From CAYVCP01 sp964450565 (GTDB taxonomy: Bacteria > Patescibacteriota > Minisyncoccia > Minisyncoccales > CG1-02-41-26), in the NCBI GenBank assembly GCA_964450565.1, contig CAYVCP010000030.1:1-6545 (forward strand): a stretch of DNA of 6,545 bases. The letters are read 5' to 3'. Shown here one piece after another: positions 1-6,435 of this stretch. A program made the translations under genes and the position numbers. Position 1 is the first letter of the stretch. The number at the start of each line of letters is the position of its first letter. The notes under the pieces are model-generated. The model did not search any database and was not told the origin of the DNA. It was given only the letters and a program-made list of their open reading frames with translations.

Positions 1-53
1 TAAAGATAAATCAGTTTTTCCTTTAAGTAATAAGTTCGTAGCGTGCAATGTTG

Positions 54-124
54 CTGCGGGACTAGGATTCGAACCTAGATTAGACGGATCAAAACCGCCG
101 GTCCTACCATTAGACGATCCCGCA
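54..124 (-). tRNA. tRNA-Gln, anticodon UUG
   Basis: A complete 71-base cloverleaf reads on the minus strand. The acceptor arm is TGCGGGA paired with TCCCGCA (7 of 7). The D arm is GTCT/GGAC with an AATGGTA loop. The anticodon arm is GGCGG/CCGTC with loop TTTTGAT, giving anticodon TTG at 90-92. The variable loop is TAAT, and the T arm is CTAGG/CCTAG with loop TTCGAAT. The U1-A72 pair, G73 discriminator, UC at positions 8-9 and the loop sequence all match known bacterial tRNA-Gln. The 3' CCA is not encoded (the bases after G73 are CAA), so CCA must be added after transcription. The gene lies 14 bases past the dnaX stop on the same strand and probably has its own promoter. Confidence 0.97.
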
Positions 125-135
125 ATGATAAACAC

Positions 136-164
136 ATTTTACTGATTTTTTTGGCAAACGTCAA
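136..164 (-). promoter_or_regulatory. Probable sigma70 promoter of tRNA-Gln, inside the dnaX 3' end
   Basis: On the minus strand TTGACG (159-164, 5 of 6 to TTGACA) is followed by exactly 17 bases and then TAAAAT (136-141, 5 of 6 to TATAAT). The tRNA 5' end is 12 bases past the -10 box, so a usual start site leaves a leader of about four or five bases. The -35 lies in dnaX coding sequence and the first three bases of the -10 box are the dnaX TAA stop codon. The match is seen in the sequence; activity is inferred. Read-through from dnaX could also supply the tRNA. Confidence 0.6.
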
Positions 165-1245
165 CTACAGCAAGCTCTAAAGGAAGCTGGATAATTGAAG
201 TAAACCTCATTTTTTCTTCTGCCTGCATAAACCTTTCTATTGCTCTTTTAATTTCAGAACCAGAAAATCTTAAAGCCAAATCTTGTATAATTTGTTTCTC
301 TTCTGGTGTTAAAGAAGGAAGCAAATAGTTTTCTGCTTCTTTATCTATTTTTAATATTAAAATCTTTCTTAAATATTCTAATAAAGACATGGAAAACTCC
401 TTTAAATCAATTCCTTGGAAAATTAGGTTATTCAAGAAATCAATCCCCTTTTTCGTATCTTTTTCTGCAAGAAATGTTATAAAAGTAAATAAAGAAGAAA
501 TATCTGCTGTTCCTAAAAGCATTCTTACGGTTTCTTTTTCAATTACCTTGTTTGAAGAAAAAGAAATAGCTTCATCTAATAAGGTTTCAGCATCTCTTTG
601 AGCTCCTGATGCTTTTTGAGCTATTAAATTTAAGGCTTCTTCTTCATATTTTATCTTTTCTTTTTCTAAAATACCTTTTAATCTTTTCACTATTTCTTCT
701 TGTTTGAGTTTTCTAAAATTAAACCCTTGGCATCTTGATTGAATAGTTGGAATCATTTTATGAATTTCCGTTGTAGCTAAAATAAAGATAGCATGAGAAG
801 GTGGCTCTTCTAATGTTTTTAATAAAGCATTTGACGCTTCTTTGGTTAATTGATGGGCTTCATCAATAATAAATATTTTGTACTTTGATTTTGAAGGTCT
901 GAATTTAATTCCTTCTTTTAAATCTCTAATTTCATCAATCCCTCTATTGGAAGCTGCATCTATTTCAATCAAATCAATAGCTCTATTTTCTTTTATTTCA
1001 AGACACGAATCACAAGAACAACATGGTTCAAAATCCTCTTTCTTTCTTTTCTCACAATTTAAAGACTTAGCTAATAATCTTGCAATAGTAGTTTTCCCAC
1101 AGCCATGAGGCCCTGAAAATAAATAGCCATGAGATACAATCCCCTGTTTCAAAGCATTGGTTAAGGTAATCACAACATGCTCTTGTCCCACAACTTCTTT
1201 AAACTGTTGAGGCCTATATTTTCTATATAAAACTAAATTAGCCAT
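139..1245 (-). CDS. dnaX: DNA polymerase III subunit gamma (DnaX, short form without tau domains)
   Basis: This is the AAA+ ATPase of the DNA polymerase III clamp loader, which opens the sliding clamp and loads it at primer termini. The 368-residue protein shows Walker A GPHGCGKT at 45-52 and a zinc site formed by C64, C75, C78 and C81. It also has Walker B IFIIDEAH at 124-131, sensor 1 ATT at 157-159, the SRC motif with its arginine finger at 170-172, and sensor 2 GAQRDA at 214-219. Residues from about 240 to the end match the collar domain. The protein stops there, so the tau domains that bind DnaB and the polymerase are absent. It overlaps the end of the upstream membrane-protein gene by 13 bases and has no visible Shine-Dalgarno or promoter of its own, so translation is probably coupled. 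The usual neighbours ebfC (ybaB) and recR do not follow it. Confidence 0.96.
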   Translation of the reverse strand: MANLVLYRKYRPQQFKEVVGQEHVVITLTNALKQGIVSHGYLFSGPHGCGKTTIARLLAKSLNCEKRKKEDFEPCCSCDSCLEIKENRAIDLIEIDAASNRGIDEIRDLKEGIKFRPSKSKYKIFIIDEAHQLTKEASNALLKTLEEPPSHAIFILATTEIHKMIPTIQSRCQGFNFRKLKQEEIVKRLKGILEKEKIKYEEEALNLIAQKASGAQRDAETLLDEAISFSSNKVIEKETVRMLLGTADISSLFTFITFLAEKDTKKGIDFLNNLIFQGIDLKEFSMSLLEYLRKILILKIDKEAENYLLPSLTPEEKQIIQDLALRFSGSEIKRAIERFMQAEEKMRFTSIIQLPLELAVVDVCQKNQ

Positions 1246-1766
1246 TTTTTTAATAAATAAAAGATGAAAACAATACCTGAAATAAGTAATAAGCTTTCAA
1301 AACCCAAATATTGTTCTATATTAATTCCTAAAAAAGTTAACAAAGAAACAATTATGCCTGCTATTAAAACACCTATAGATATAAAAAGGAAAGCTTTCTT
1401 CTTTGGTATTTTATATAAAAAAGCAACAATTGATCCTGTCCATGCCCCTGTTACAGGTAAAGGAATGGCTACAAACAACAACAAGGCTAAATAACCAAAT
1501 CTTTTCATTTTTTCTTTCGTTCTATTCCTGGTTTTTTCAAAAAGCCATAAAAATAATTTGTCTATTTTCTGGTTTTTTCTTAGTATTTTAGAGACAGGAT
1601 CTAAAAACAAAAGCAAGAAAATAACTGGAACTAAATTTCCTAAAACAGAAATACAAAAAACTATTTTCCAATCAATATGATAAAGAGTTATTCCAATAGG
1701 AATTGAAGCCCTTAATTCTGTTATTGGAAGAAAAGCTAAGAAAAATGTTTGTAATAATCCTTGCAT
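1233..1766 (-). CDS. Small multidrug export family membrane protein (COG2426/PF06695)
   Basis: This is a 177-residue integral membrane protein. Its signatures are LPITELRASIPIGI at residues 13-26, an acidic-Leu-Arg followed by a proline-rich bend, and IPLPVTGAWTGSIVAF at 101-116. Both are typical of the family named 'putative small multidrug export protein'. Hydrophobic segments lie at about 2-14, 34-55, 90-118, 125-147 and 156-173, with a basic loop at about 62-90 that is probably cytoplasmic. The family has been proposed to be distantly related to DedA/VTT membrane proteins, whose paired re-entrant loops would suit the two proline-rich motifs. The multidrug name rests on weak evidence, so the substrate should be treated as unknown. 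The gene is first in a unit with dnaX, whose start lies inside its last codons. Its own start sits just below a predicted promoter. Confidence 0.85.
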   Translation of the reverse strand: MQGLLQTFFLAFLPITELRASIPIGITLYHIDWKIVFCISVLGNLVPVIFLLLFLDPVSKILRKNQKIDKLFLWLFEKTRNRTKEKMKRFGYLALLLFVAIPLPVTGAWTGSIVAFLYKIPKKKAFLFISIGVLIAGIIVSLLTFLGINIEQYLGFESLLLISGIVFIFYLLKKWLI

Positions 1767-1775
1767 GCTTTTTTT

Positions 1776-1804
1776 ATACTATCAAAGATCAAAACAAATC
1801 TCAA
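1776..1804 (-). promoter_or_regulatory. Predicted promoter of the COG2426 gene-dnaX unit, near-leaderless
   Basis: On the minus strand TTGAGA (1799-1804, 5 of 6) is followed by 17 bases and TAGTAT (1776-1781, 4 of 6). The ATG is 9 bases past the -10 box, leaving a leader of only about two or three bases. A shifted -10, TATAAA at 1773-1778, fits the consensus better and lies 6 bases from the ATG, but it would be 20 bases from this -35. The -35 box is six bases away from the -35 of the divergent cysS promoter. Confidence 0.55.
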
Positions 1805-1810
1805 CTTATC

Positions 1811-1839
1811 TTGAAACCATCTATTATTAAAGCTATAAT
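1811..1839 (+). promoter_or_regulatory. Strong sigma70-type promoter of cysS, predicted leaderless
   Basis: TTGAAA (1811-1816, 5 of 6) is followed by 17 bases and a perfect TATAAT (1834-1839). The A of the cysS ATG is the seventh base after the -10 box, which is where transcription normally begins. The mRNA should therefore start at, or one base from, the start codon, leaving no room for a ribosome binding site. It is divergent from the promoter of the membrane-protein gene. Confidence 0.8.
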
Positions 1840-1845
1840 TCTTCA

Positions 1846-3237
1846 ATGGAAGAAATCAAATTATATAATACTTTAAATAGAAAGAAACAAGTCTTTAAGC
1901 CAAAAAGAAAAGAAGTAGGCCTTTATACTTGTGGTCCTACGGTCTATCACTATGCTCACATAGGAAATTTAAGATCTTATCTTTTTAGTGATACCTTGAA
2001 AAGAGTATTAAATTATAATAATTATAATGTAAAGCATGTAATGAATATCACTGATGTAGGACACTTAACATCAGACGCTGATACCGGAGAAGATAAATTA
2101 GAGAAAGGAGCAAAAAGAGAAAAGAAAACTGTCTGGTCTATAGCTGAATTTTATACAAAACATTTTAAAAAAGATCTAAAAAATCTAAATATTAAAGCAC
2201 CTTCTGTATGGATAAAAGCTACAGATACTATCAAAGAACAAATTGATTTAATAAAACAGCTTGAAAAAAAAGGATTTACCTACAATATTTCAGATGGTGT
2301 TTATTTTGACACTTCAAAACTTAAAAATTATGGCATTCTGTGGGGGAATAAAATAGAATTAAAAAAAGGCTGTAGGGTTAAAATGGGAGACAAAAAACAT
2401 CCTACTGATTTTGCTTTGTGGAAAATTAGTAAAGAAAAGAGGCAAATGGAATGGGATTCTCCATGGGGAAAGGGTTTCCCAGGATGGCACACGGAATGTG
2501 TTGTAATGTCAATTCAAAAACTAGGTGTTCCTTTTGATATTCATTGTGGGGGCATTGATCATATTCAAGTTCATCATACTAATGAAATAGCACAAAGCCA
2601 GGCTCTTTTTAAGAATAACTTAGCTAATTTTTGGATGCATAATGATTTCGTTATTCAAAAAAAGAGTAAAATGTCAAAGTCAAAAGGTAACATAATTACC
2701 CTAGATAGCTTGATAAAAAAAGGGTTCAGTCCCCTATCTTTTAGATACTTTTGTTTAACAGCTCATTATAGGTCAAAATTATCTTTTTCTGAGAAGAATT
2801 TAATTTCAGCACAGAATAGCTTTAATAATCTTAAAAAAGAAACTTTAAAATTAAAAAATAGTAACGGTAAAGATAATAGAAAAAAACAAAGAGATTATAG
2901 AATTAAATTTATTCAAATAATTAATAATGATCTTGATACCCCAAAATCATTAGCTTTAGTTTGGGATCTTCTCAAAGATAAAACCTTGTCAAATCAAAAC
3001 AAATACAATCTTATTATAGAATTTGATAAGGTCTTTGGTCTTAATCTAAAAAATTTAAAGAAAGATATAATACCAGAGAAAATAAAAAAATTAGTAGCTA
3101 AAAGAAATAAAATGAGAAAAGATAAAAATTTTAAAGAAGCAGATTGTTTAAGAAAAGAAATTGAAACATTAGGCTATAATATAGAAGACAAAGAAGAAGG
3201 TTCTAAAATAAGTAAATTGACAAATATTGTTAGCTAA
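1846..3237 (+). CDS. cysS: Cysteine--tRNA ligase (CysRS)
   Basis: This class I aminoacyl-tRNA synthetase charges tRNA-Cys with cysteine in the cytoplasm using ATP. The 463-residue protein is of normal length for the family. It begins with CGPTVYHYAHIGN at 29-41, holding the HIGH-type motif as HIGN (38-41). The zinc-binding cysteine-discriminating residues are C29, C218 in GWHTEC, H243 and E247. The tract SPWGKGFPGWHTEC is at 205-218 and KMSKS at 275-279. From about 310 on are the helical domain and a charged C-terminal part that ends in a 'RNKMRKDKNFKEADCLRKEIE' type tRNA-binding helix pair. The segment GGIDHIQVHHTNE at 235-247 differs from the common GGIDLIFPHHENE but keeps all metal ligands. 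The start is fixed by the leaderless promoter. The last codons contain the -35 box of the dnaB promoter. Confidence 0.97.
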   Translation: MEEIKLYNTLNRKKQVFKPKRKEVGLYTCGPTVYHYAHIGNLRSYLFSDTLKRVLNYNNYNVKHVMNITDVGHLTSDADTGEDKLEKGAKREKKTVWSIAEFYTKHFKKDLKNLNIKAPSVWIKATDTIKEQIDLIKQLEKKGFTYNISDGVYFDTSKLKNYGILWGNKIELKKGCRVKMGDKKHPTDFALWKISKEKRQMEWDSPWGKGFPGWHTECVVMSIQKLGVPFDIHCGGIDHIQVHHTNEIAQSQALFKNNLANFWMHNDFVIQKKSKMSKSKGNIITLDSLIKKGFSPLSFRYFCLTAHYRSKLSFSEKNLISAQNSFNNLKKETLKLKNSNGKDNRKKQRDYRIKFIQIINNDLDTPKSLALVWDLLKDKTLSNQNKYNLIIEFDKVFGLNLKNLKKDIIPEKIKKLVAKRNKMRKDKNFKEADCLRKEIETLGYNIEDKEEGSKISKLTNIVS

Positions 3238-3246
3238 ACATATAAT
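3217..3246 (+). promoter_or_regulatory. Full-consensus promoter of dnaB, inside the cysS 3' end
   Basis: TTGACA (3217-3222, 6 of 6) is followed by 18 bases and TATAAT (3241-3246, 6 of 6). The -35 lies in cysS codons and the -10 begins three bases after the cysS stop. Seven bases separate the -10 from the ATG at 3254, so the transcript should begin at or within a base or two of that codon. The -10 box overlaps the alternative ATG at 3245, which would therefore be upstream of the transcript. The promoter would let dnaB-recR be expressed independently of cysS. Confidence 0.8.
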
Positions 3247-3253
3247 GGCACAT

Positions 3254-4588
3254 ATGAATGATAAAGCTCCACCACAAAACATAGAGGCAGAAAAAAGTTT
3301 ACTTGGTTGTTTAATGATAGACCCAGATGCAATCCTAAAAGTAATAGACTTTTTATTACCGAGAGATTTCTACAAAGATCAACATAAGAGAATTTATTCT
3401 GTTATGTTTGAAATTTTTGATAGAAAAGATCCTATAGACGTATTGTCTGTTTCTTCTAAATTAAAAGAAAAAGGACAACTTGAAGATATCGGGGGAAGAA
3501 GTTACTTAGCTTCCTTGGTTAACGCTGTCCCGACAGCAAGTCATGTTAATAATTACGCTAAAATAGTCCAACAAAAAAGGGTTTTAAGAGAATTAATCTC
3601 AGCAGGACACGAAATTGGGGAGTTAGCTTTTCAAGAAGACAAAGACGTTGATGAACTATTAGATGATGCAGAAAAAAGAATTTTCAATATTGCTCAAGGT
3701 TCTTTGACTCAAGGATTTTCTATTGTAAAAGACTCCTTAGAAGAAACTTGGCAAAGAATAGATGAATTATCAAAACAAAAAGGAGGATTAAGAGGAATAC
3801 CTACTGGATTTAAAGCTTTAGATAATATTTTGGCTGGTTTTCAAAAATCTGACCTTATTATTTTAGCTGCCAGACCTAGTTTAGGAAAAAGCGCTTTAGC
3901 AACCAATATTGCTCACAATATTGCCTCAAAATATAAAATACCTACTGCCATTTTTAGCTTAGAAATGTCTAAAGATCAAATTATAGACAGATTGATTGCA
4001 ACAGAAGCTGACGTTGATTTATGGAAGCTAAGAACAGGTAAATTATCTGACGAAGGCTCTAATAATGATTTTGAAAGAATTCAGAAAGCAATGGCTGTTT
4101 TATCTGAAGCCCCTATCTATATTGACGATATTTCAGCAAAAAACATTTTACAAATGAGGGCAATGACAAGAAGACTTTATGCTAATAAAGGGTTGGGTCT
4201 TGTGATTGTAGATTATTTACAGTTAATGGAACATAGAAACCCTAATCTAAGTTTAATCCAACAAGTAACAGAAAACTCAAGACACTTAAAGGGATTAGCT
4301 AAAGAATTTAATATACCTGTTCTTGTTTTGAGTCAATTATCTAGGGCTGTAGAACAAAGAACTCCTCAGATACCAAGACTTTCTGATCTAAGAGAAAGTG
4401 GTGGTATAGAACAAGATGCTGACATTGTTATGTTTATACATAGAGAAGATAGATATAAGGAAAATTCAGAGAGACAAGGAGTAGCAGATATTATGATAGC
4501 AAAACACAGAAATGGTCCTGTAGGAAAAATTGAACTTTATTTTGACGAAACAAGAGTAACCTTTAGAGATATAGATAAAAGATATTGA
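3254..4588 (+). CDS. dnaB: Replicative DNA helicase DnaB
   Basis: This is the hexameric 5'-3' helicase that unwinds DNA at the replication fork and recruits primase. From the chosen start it has 444 residues. The N-terminal helical domain (about 7-105) opens with PPQNIEAEKSLLG, a standard DnaB beginning. A linker follows, then the RecA-like C-terminal domain from about 180. That domain has Walker A ARPSLGKSA at 206-214, the catalytic Glu237 in FSLEMS, Walker B VIVDYLQLM at 317-325, the QLSRAVEQR motif at 361-369 and the finger region KHRNGPVG at 417-424. No intein interrupts it. The frame is open back to TTG 3227 and ATG 3245, but I chose ATG 3254 because a consensus promoter sits just before it and the protein then begins where DnaB proteins usually do. 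No Shine-Dalgarno is seen. recR follows after one base. Confidence 0.96.
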   Translation: MNDKAPPQNIEAEKSLLGCLMIDPDAILKVIDFLLPRDFYKDQHKRIYSVMFEIFDRKDPIDVLSVSSKLKEKGQLEDIGGRSYLASLVNAVPTASHVNNYAKIVQQKRVLRELISAGHEIGELAFQEDKDVDELLDDAEKRIFNIAQGSLTQGFSIVKDSLEETWQRIDELSKQKGGLRGIPTGFKALDNILAGFQKSDLIILAARPSLGKSALATNIAHNIASKYKIPTAIFSLEMSKDQIIDRLIATEADVDLWKLRTGKLSDEGSNNDFERIQKAMAVLSEAPIYIDDISAKNILQMRAMTRRLYANKGLGLVIVDYLQLMEHRNPNLSLIQQVTENSRHLKGLAKEFNIPVLVLSQLSRAVEQRTPQIPRLSDLRESGGIEQDADIVMFIHREDRYKENSERQGVADIMIAKHRNGPVGKIELYFDETRVTFRDIDKRY

Positions 4589-4589
4589 T

Positions 4590-5141
4590 ATGTATTCTGA
4601 TAGTGTGGAAAAACTAATTAAATTATTTTCTAAATTCCCTACCATAGGACCCAAAACAGCTTCGAGGTTTGTTTTTTATTTAACAAGAGAAAAAAAAGAA
4701 GAAGTAGAACAATTAATTACTTCTATTAAAGAGTTGAAAGAAAAAACAAGGTATTGTTTAAAATGTAACAGAATCTTTGAATCAGAAAATGATTTATGTG
4801 ATATTTGTTCTAACAAAGGAAGGCAACAAGATGTTCTGTGTGTTATTGAAAAAGAGGTAGATTTAGAATCTATTGAAAAAACAAAAACTTACAAGGGGCT
4901 TTATTATATTTTTGATAATTCAGATAATTTAATCAAAAGGATTAAAGAAAATAACTTGAAAGAAATTATTTTAGCTTTAAATCCAACAACGGAAGGTATT
5001 AGAACGAGCCTGTTAATCAAAAGAAAAATAGAGCCATATAAAATAAAACAAAGCCAATTAGGGCTCGGCCTTCCTGTGGGCGGAGAATTAGAATATGCTG
5101 ATGAAGAAACTTTAAGTTCTGCCTTTAAGAACCGATCTTAG
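4590..5141 (+). CDS. recR: Recombination mediator protein RecR (short Toprim variant)
   Basis: RecR is the ring-forming partner of RecO and RecF that helps load RecA on SSB-coated single-stranded DNA. The 183-residue protein has a helix-hairpin-helix segment at about 12-31 (FPTIGPK). Its zinc finger has C56, C59, C70 and C73, and the Toprim domain runs from about 82 (LCVIEKEVDL) through NPTTEG at 131-136. The C-terminal signature GLPVGGELEYADEETL is at 160-175. Most RecR proteins have about 200 residues. Here the conserved loop containing a SPLDGIGP-type motif, after the YHVL-like strand, is missing, shortening the Toprim domain by about 14 residues compared with E. coli. The ATG comes one base after the dnaB TGA, without a Shine-Dalgarno, so translational coupling is likely. 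The 3' end overlaps the convergent rplU gene by 17 bases. Confidence 0.94.
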   Translation: MYSDSVEKLIKLFSKFPTIGPKTASRFVFYLTREKKEEVEQLITSIKELKEKTRYCLKCNRIFESENDLCDICSNKGRQQDVLCVIEKEVDLESIEKTKTYKGLYYIFDNSDNLIKRIKENNLKEIILALNPTTEGIRTSLLIKRKIEPYKIKQSQLGLGLPVGGELEYADEETLSSAFKNRS

Positions 5142-5424
5142 TAATTTCAACTAATGTATATGGTTGTCTGTGTCCCTTTTTAACCTTATATCTTTTTTTA
5201 GGTTTATACTTAAAAATAATTACTTTTTTATATTTATCTTGTTTTAGAATCTTTCCCTGTACCTTAGCTCCAGTTACTGTTGGAGTACCAATTTTATCTC
5301 CCATTAATAAAACATCTGAAAAGGTAATTTCACTTCCCTCTTCTTGATCTATTTTCTCTATTTTTATCTGGTCTCCCTTAGAAACCAAATATTGTTTTCC
5401 TCCAGTTTTTATTACAGCTTTCAT
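5125..5424 (-). CDS. rplU: 50S ribosomal protein L21
   Basis: This 99-residue protein binds 23S rRNA in the large ribosomal subunit, and its length is normal for L21. It begins with the hallmark AVIKTGGKQYLV at 3-14, followed by IGTPTVTGAKVQGKIL at about 45-60. The basic tail contains FKYKPKKRYKVKKGHRQPYT at 71-90, the family signature. Its ATG shares four bases (ATGA) with the end of rmuC, and no Shine-Dalgarno or promoter is visible, so it should be translated by reinitiation after RmuC. In many bacteria rplU is followed by rpmA (L27). Here the next gene is the convergent recR, and the rplU stop codon lies inside recR. Confidence 0.97.
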   Translation of the reverse strand: MKAVIKTGGKQYLVSKGDQIKIEKIDQEEGSEITFSDVLLMGDKIGTPTVTGAKVQGKILKQDKYKKVIIFKYKPKKRYKVKKGHRQPYTLVEITKIGS

Positions 5425-6428
5425 GGTTTTTCTATTTGTTTTATTTCTATTTCAGAATCGCTTTTTGTGATTTTTAATATATCTTTATTTATTTTACCAA
5501 ATTCTTTATAAGTAGAATTATAGGAATTACAGACAGTTGATAGATGATTGCCTAACTTCTGCATATACTGATCATAACTTAATAAATGTCTTTCTAGTTT
5601 TTCTATATTCTTTTTTATTTCCATTGCCTGTTTTTCTATTTGGAAAGATTTTAATCCCTTTATAATAGTTTGCAACTGGACATAAAAGGTTGTTGGTGAA
5701 ACTATTTGAACATGCTTTTCGTGACCATATTCTAATAAGTCTCTCGTATTTGCTTTAATTGCCCCAACATCATTAACCAATAAATCATAGTAAATAGTTT
5801 CTGAAGGAATAAACATTATTGCAAAATCTAATGTTCCTTCGTCAGGTCTTACATACTTTGCTGTCTCATCAATCCTGTTTTTTAAATCTTGTTTAAAAAG
5901 TTTTTCTAATTCAATTCTTTTTTGTAGATCTTGTTCTTTTACAATACGATTATAATTTTCTAAAGAAAACTTAGAATCAACAGGAATCATTTTGTCATTG
6001 CCTAAAAATATTACAGCATCAACTATGTCTCCATCCTGAAACTTATACTGCATTTGATACTGTTTAGGATTAAAGACATTTTTCAAGGCTTCTTCTAAAT
6101 AATATTCTCCTAAAATTCCTCTTTGTTTAGGATTTTTTAGAATATTTTCTAAAGATTGAAGCTGTCCTGCAAAACCTATGACTTGTTTATTGGTTGCAGA
6201 TAAAGAAGCTAATTGTTCTGTTACATCTTTCACAATCTTTGTGCTTTCTGAAAATTGGTTTTGTAAAACCTTATTAGATTCTGATAACTTTGTGTCCAAG
6301 GATTGGTTAATAGACTGAATTTGTTGTTGTAACATCAATAGTGAATCATTCGGTTTTTTCCTCAAAACTAAAAAAACTATTAAAATCATTAATAATAAAA
6401 GAACTATAAAAAAAACAATCTCTAACAT
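5421..6428 (-). CDS. rmuC: DNA recombination protein RmuC
   Basis: RmuC-family proteins have a membrane-anchored coiled coil and a nuclease-like core. In E. coli, RmuC limits DNA inversions at short inverted repeats. The 335-residue protein starts with one hydrophobic segment at 4-22 followed by RKK, fitting an N-terminal anchor with a cytoplasmic body. A Gln/Ser-rich probable coiled coil runs from about 30 to 95. The RmuC domain then shows NPKQRGILGEYYLEEAL at 99-115, IPVDSKFSLENYN at 148-160, AKYVRPDEGTLDFAIMFIPSE at 190-210 and SPTTFYVQLQTI at 244-255, with a second helical stretch at about 260-295. The ATG follows a predicted leaderless promoter. It is the first gene of a unit with rplU, joined by an ATGA overlap. 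The biochemical activity of the family is not firmly settled. Confidence 0.93.
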   Translation of the reverse strand: MLEIVFFIVLLLLMILIVFLVLRKKPNDSLLMLQQQIQSINQSLDTKLSESNKVLQNQFSESTKIVKDVTEQLASLSATNKQVIGFAGQLQSLENILKNPKQRGILGEYYLEEALKNVFNPKQYQMQYKFQDGDIVDAVIFLGNDKMIPVDSKFSLENYNRIVKEQDLQKRIELEKLFKQDLKNRIDETAKYVRPDEGTLDFAIMFIPSETIYYDLLVNDVGAIKANTRDLLEYGHEKHVQIVSPTTFYVQLQTIIKGLKSFQIEKQAMEIKKNIEKLERHLLSYDQYMQKLGNHLSTVCNSYNSTYKEFGKINKDILKITKSDSEIEIKQIEKP

Positions 6429-6435
6429 TGATTAT

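Noticed and set aside
1..53. A start of another gene on the minus strand, because an AAAGGA motif occurs near 20-25.
   Set aside because: No ATG, GTG or TTG start follows at a sensible distance before the window edge, and no other gene here uses a Shine-Dalgarno motif.
45..54. A GCAA/TTGC inverted repeat just past the tRNA 3' end as a terminator.
   Set aside because: The stem is four base pairs with a two-base loop and no following T run on the minus strand.
139..160. A run of seven A bases near the end of dnaX that could allow frameshifting or transcript slippage to make a longer tau form.
   Set aside because: The zero frame stops nine bases after the run begins to be decoded, and the shifted frame I followed runs straight into the tRNA and ends there at TAG. 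No tau-like domain is available downstream.
389..601. Open frames on the plus strand opposite dnaX (389-601, 878-1108) and opposite the COG2426 gene (1264-1494, 1403-1591), and a minus-strand frame at 4466-4654 opposite dnaB-recR.
   Set aside because: They lie antisense to well-supported genes, have no recognisable domains and read like reverse complements of conserved coding sequence.
4542..4575. A TTGACG box near the end of dnaB as a separate recR promoter.
   Set aside because: The nearest reasonable -10, TATAGA, is 22 bases away, and the box encodes conserved-looking DnaB residues. One-base spacing from dnaB explains recR expression better.
5476..5481. A TATATT box on the minus strand inside the rmuC 3' end as an rplU promoter.
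   Set aside because: No -35-like sequence stands 16-18 bases upstream, and such hexamers are common in AT-rich coding DNA.
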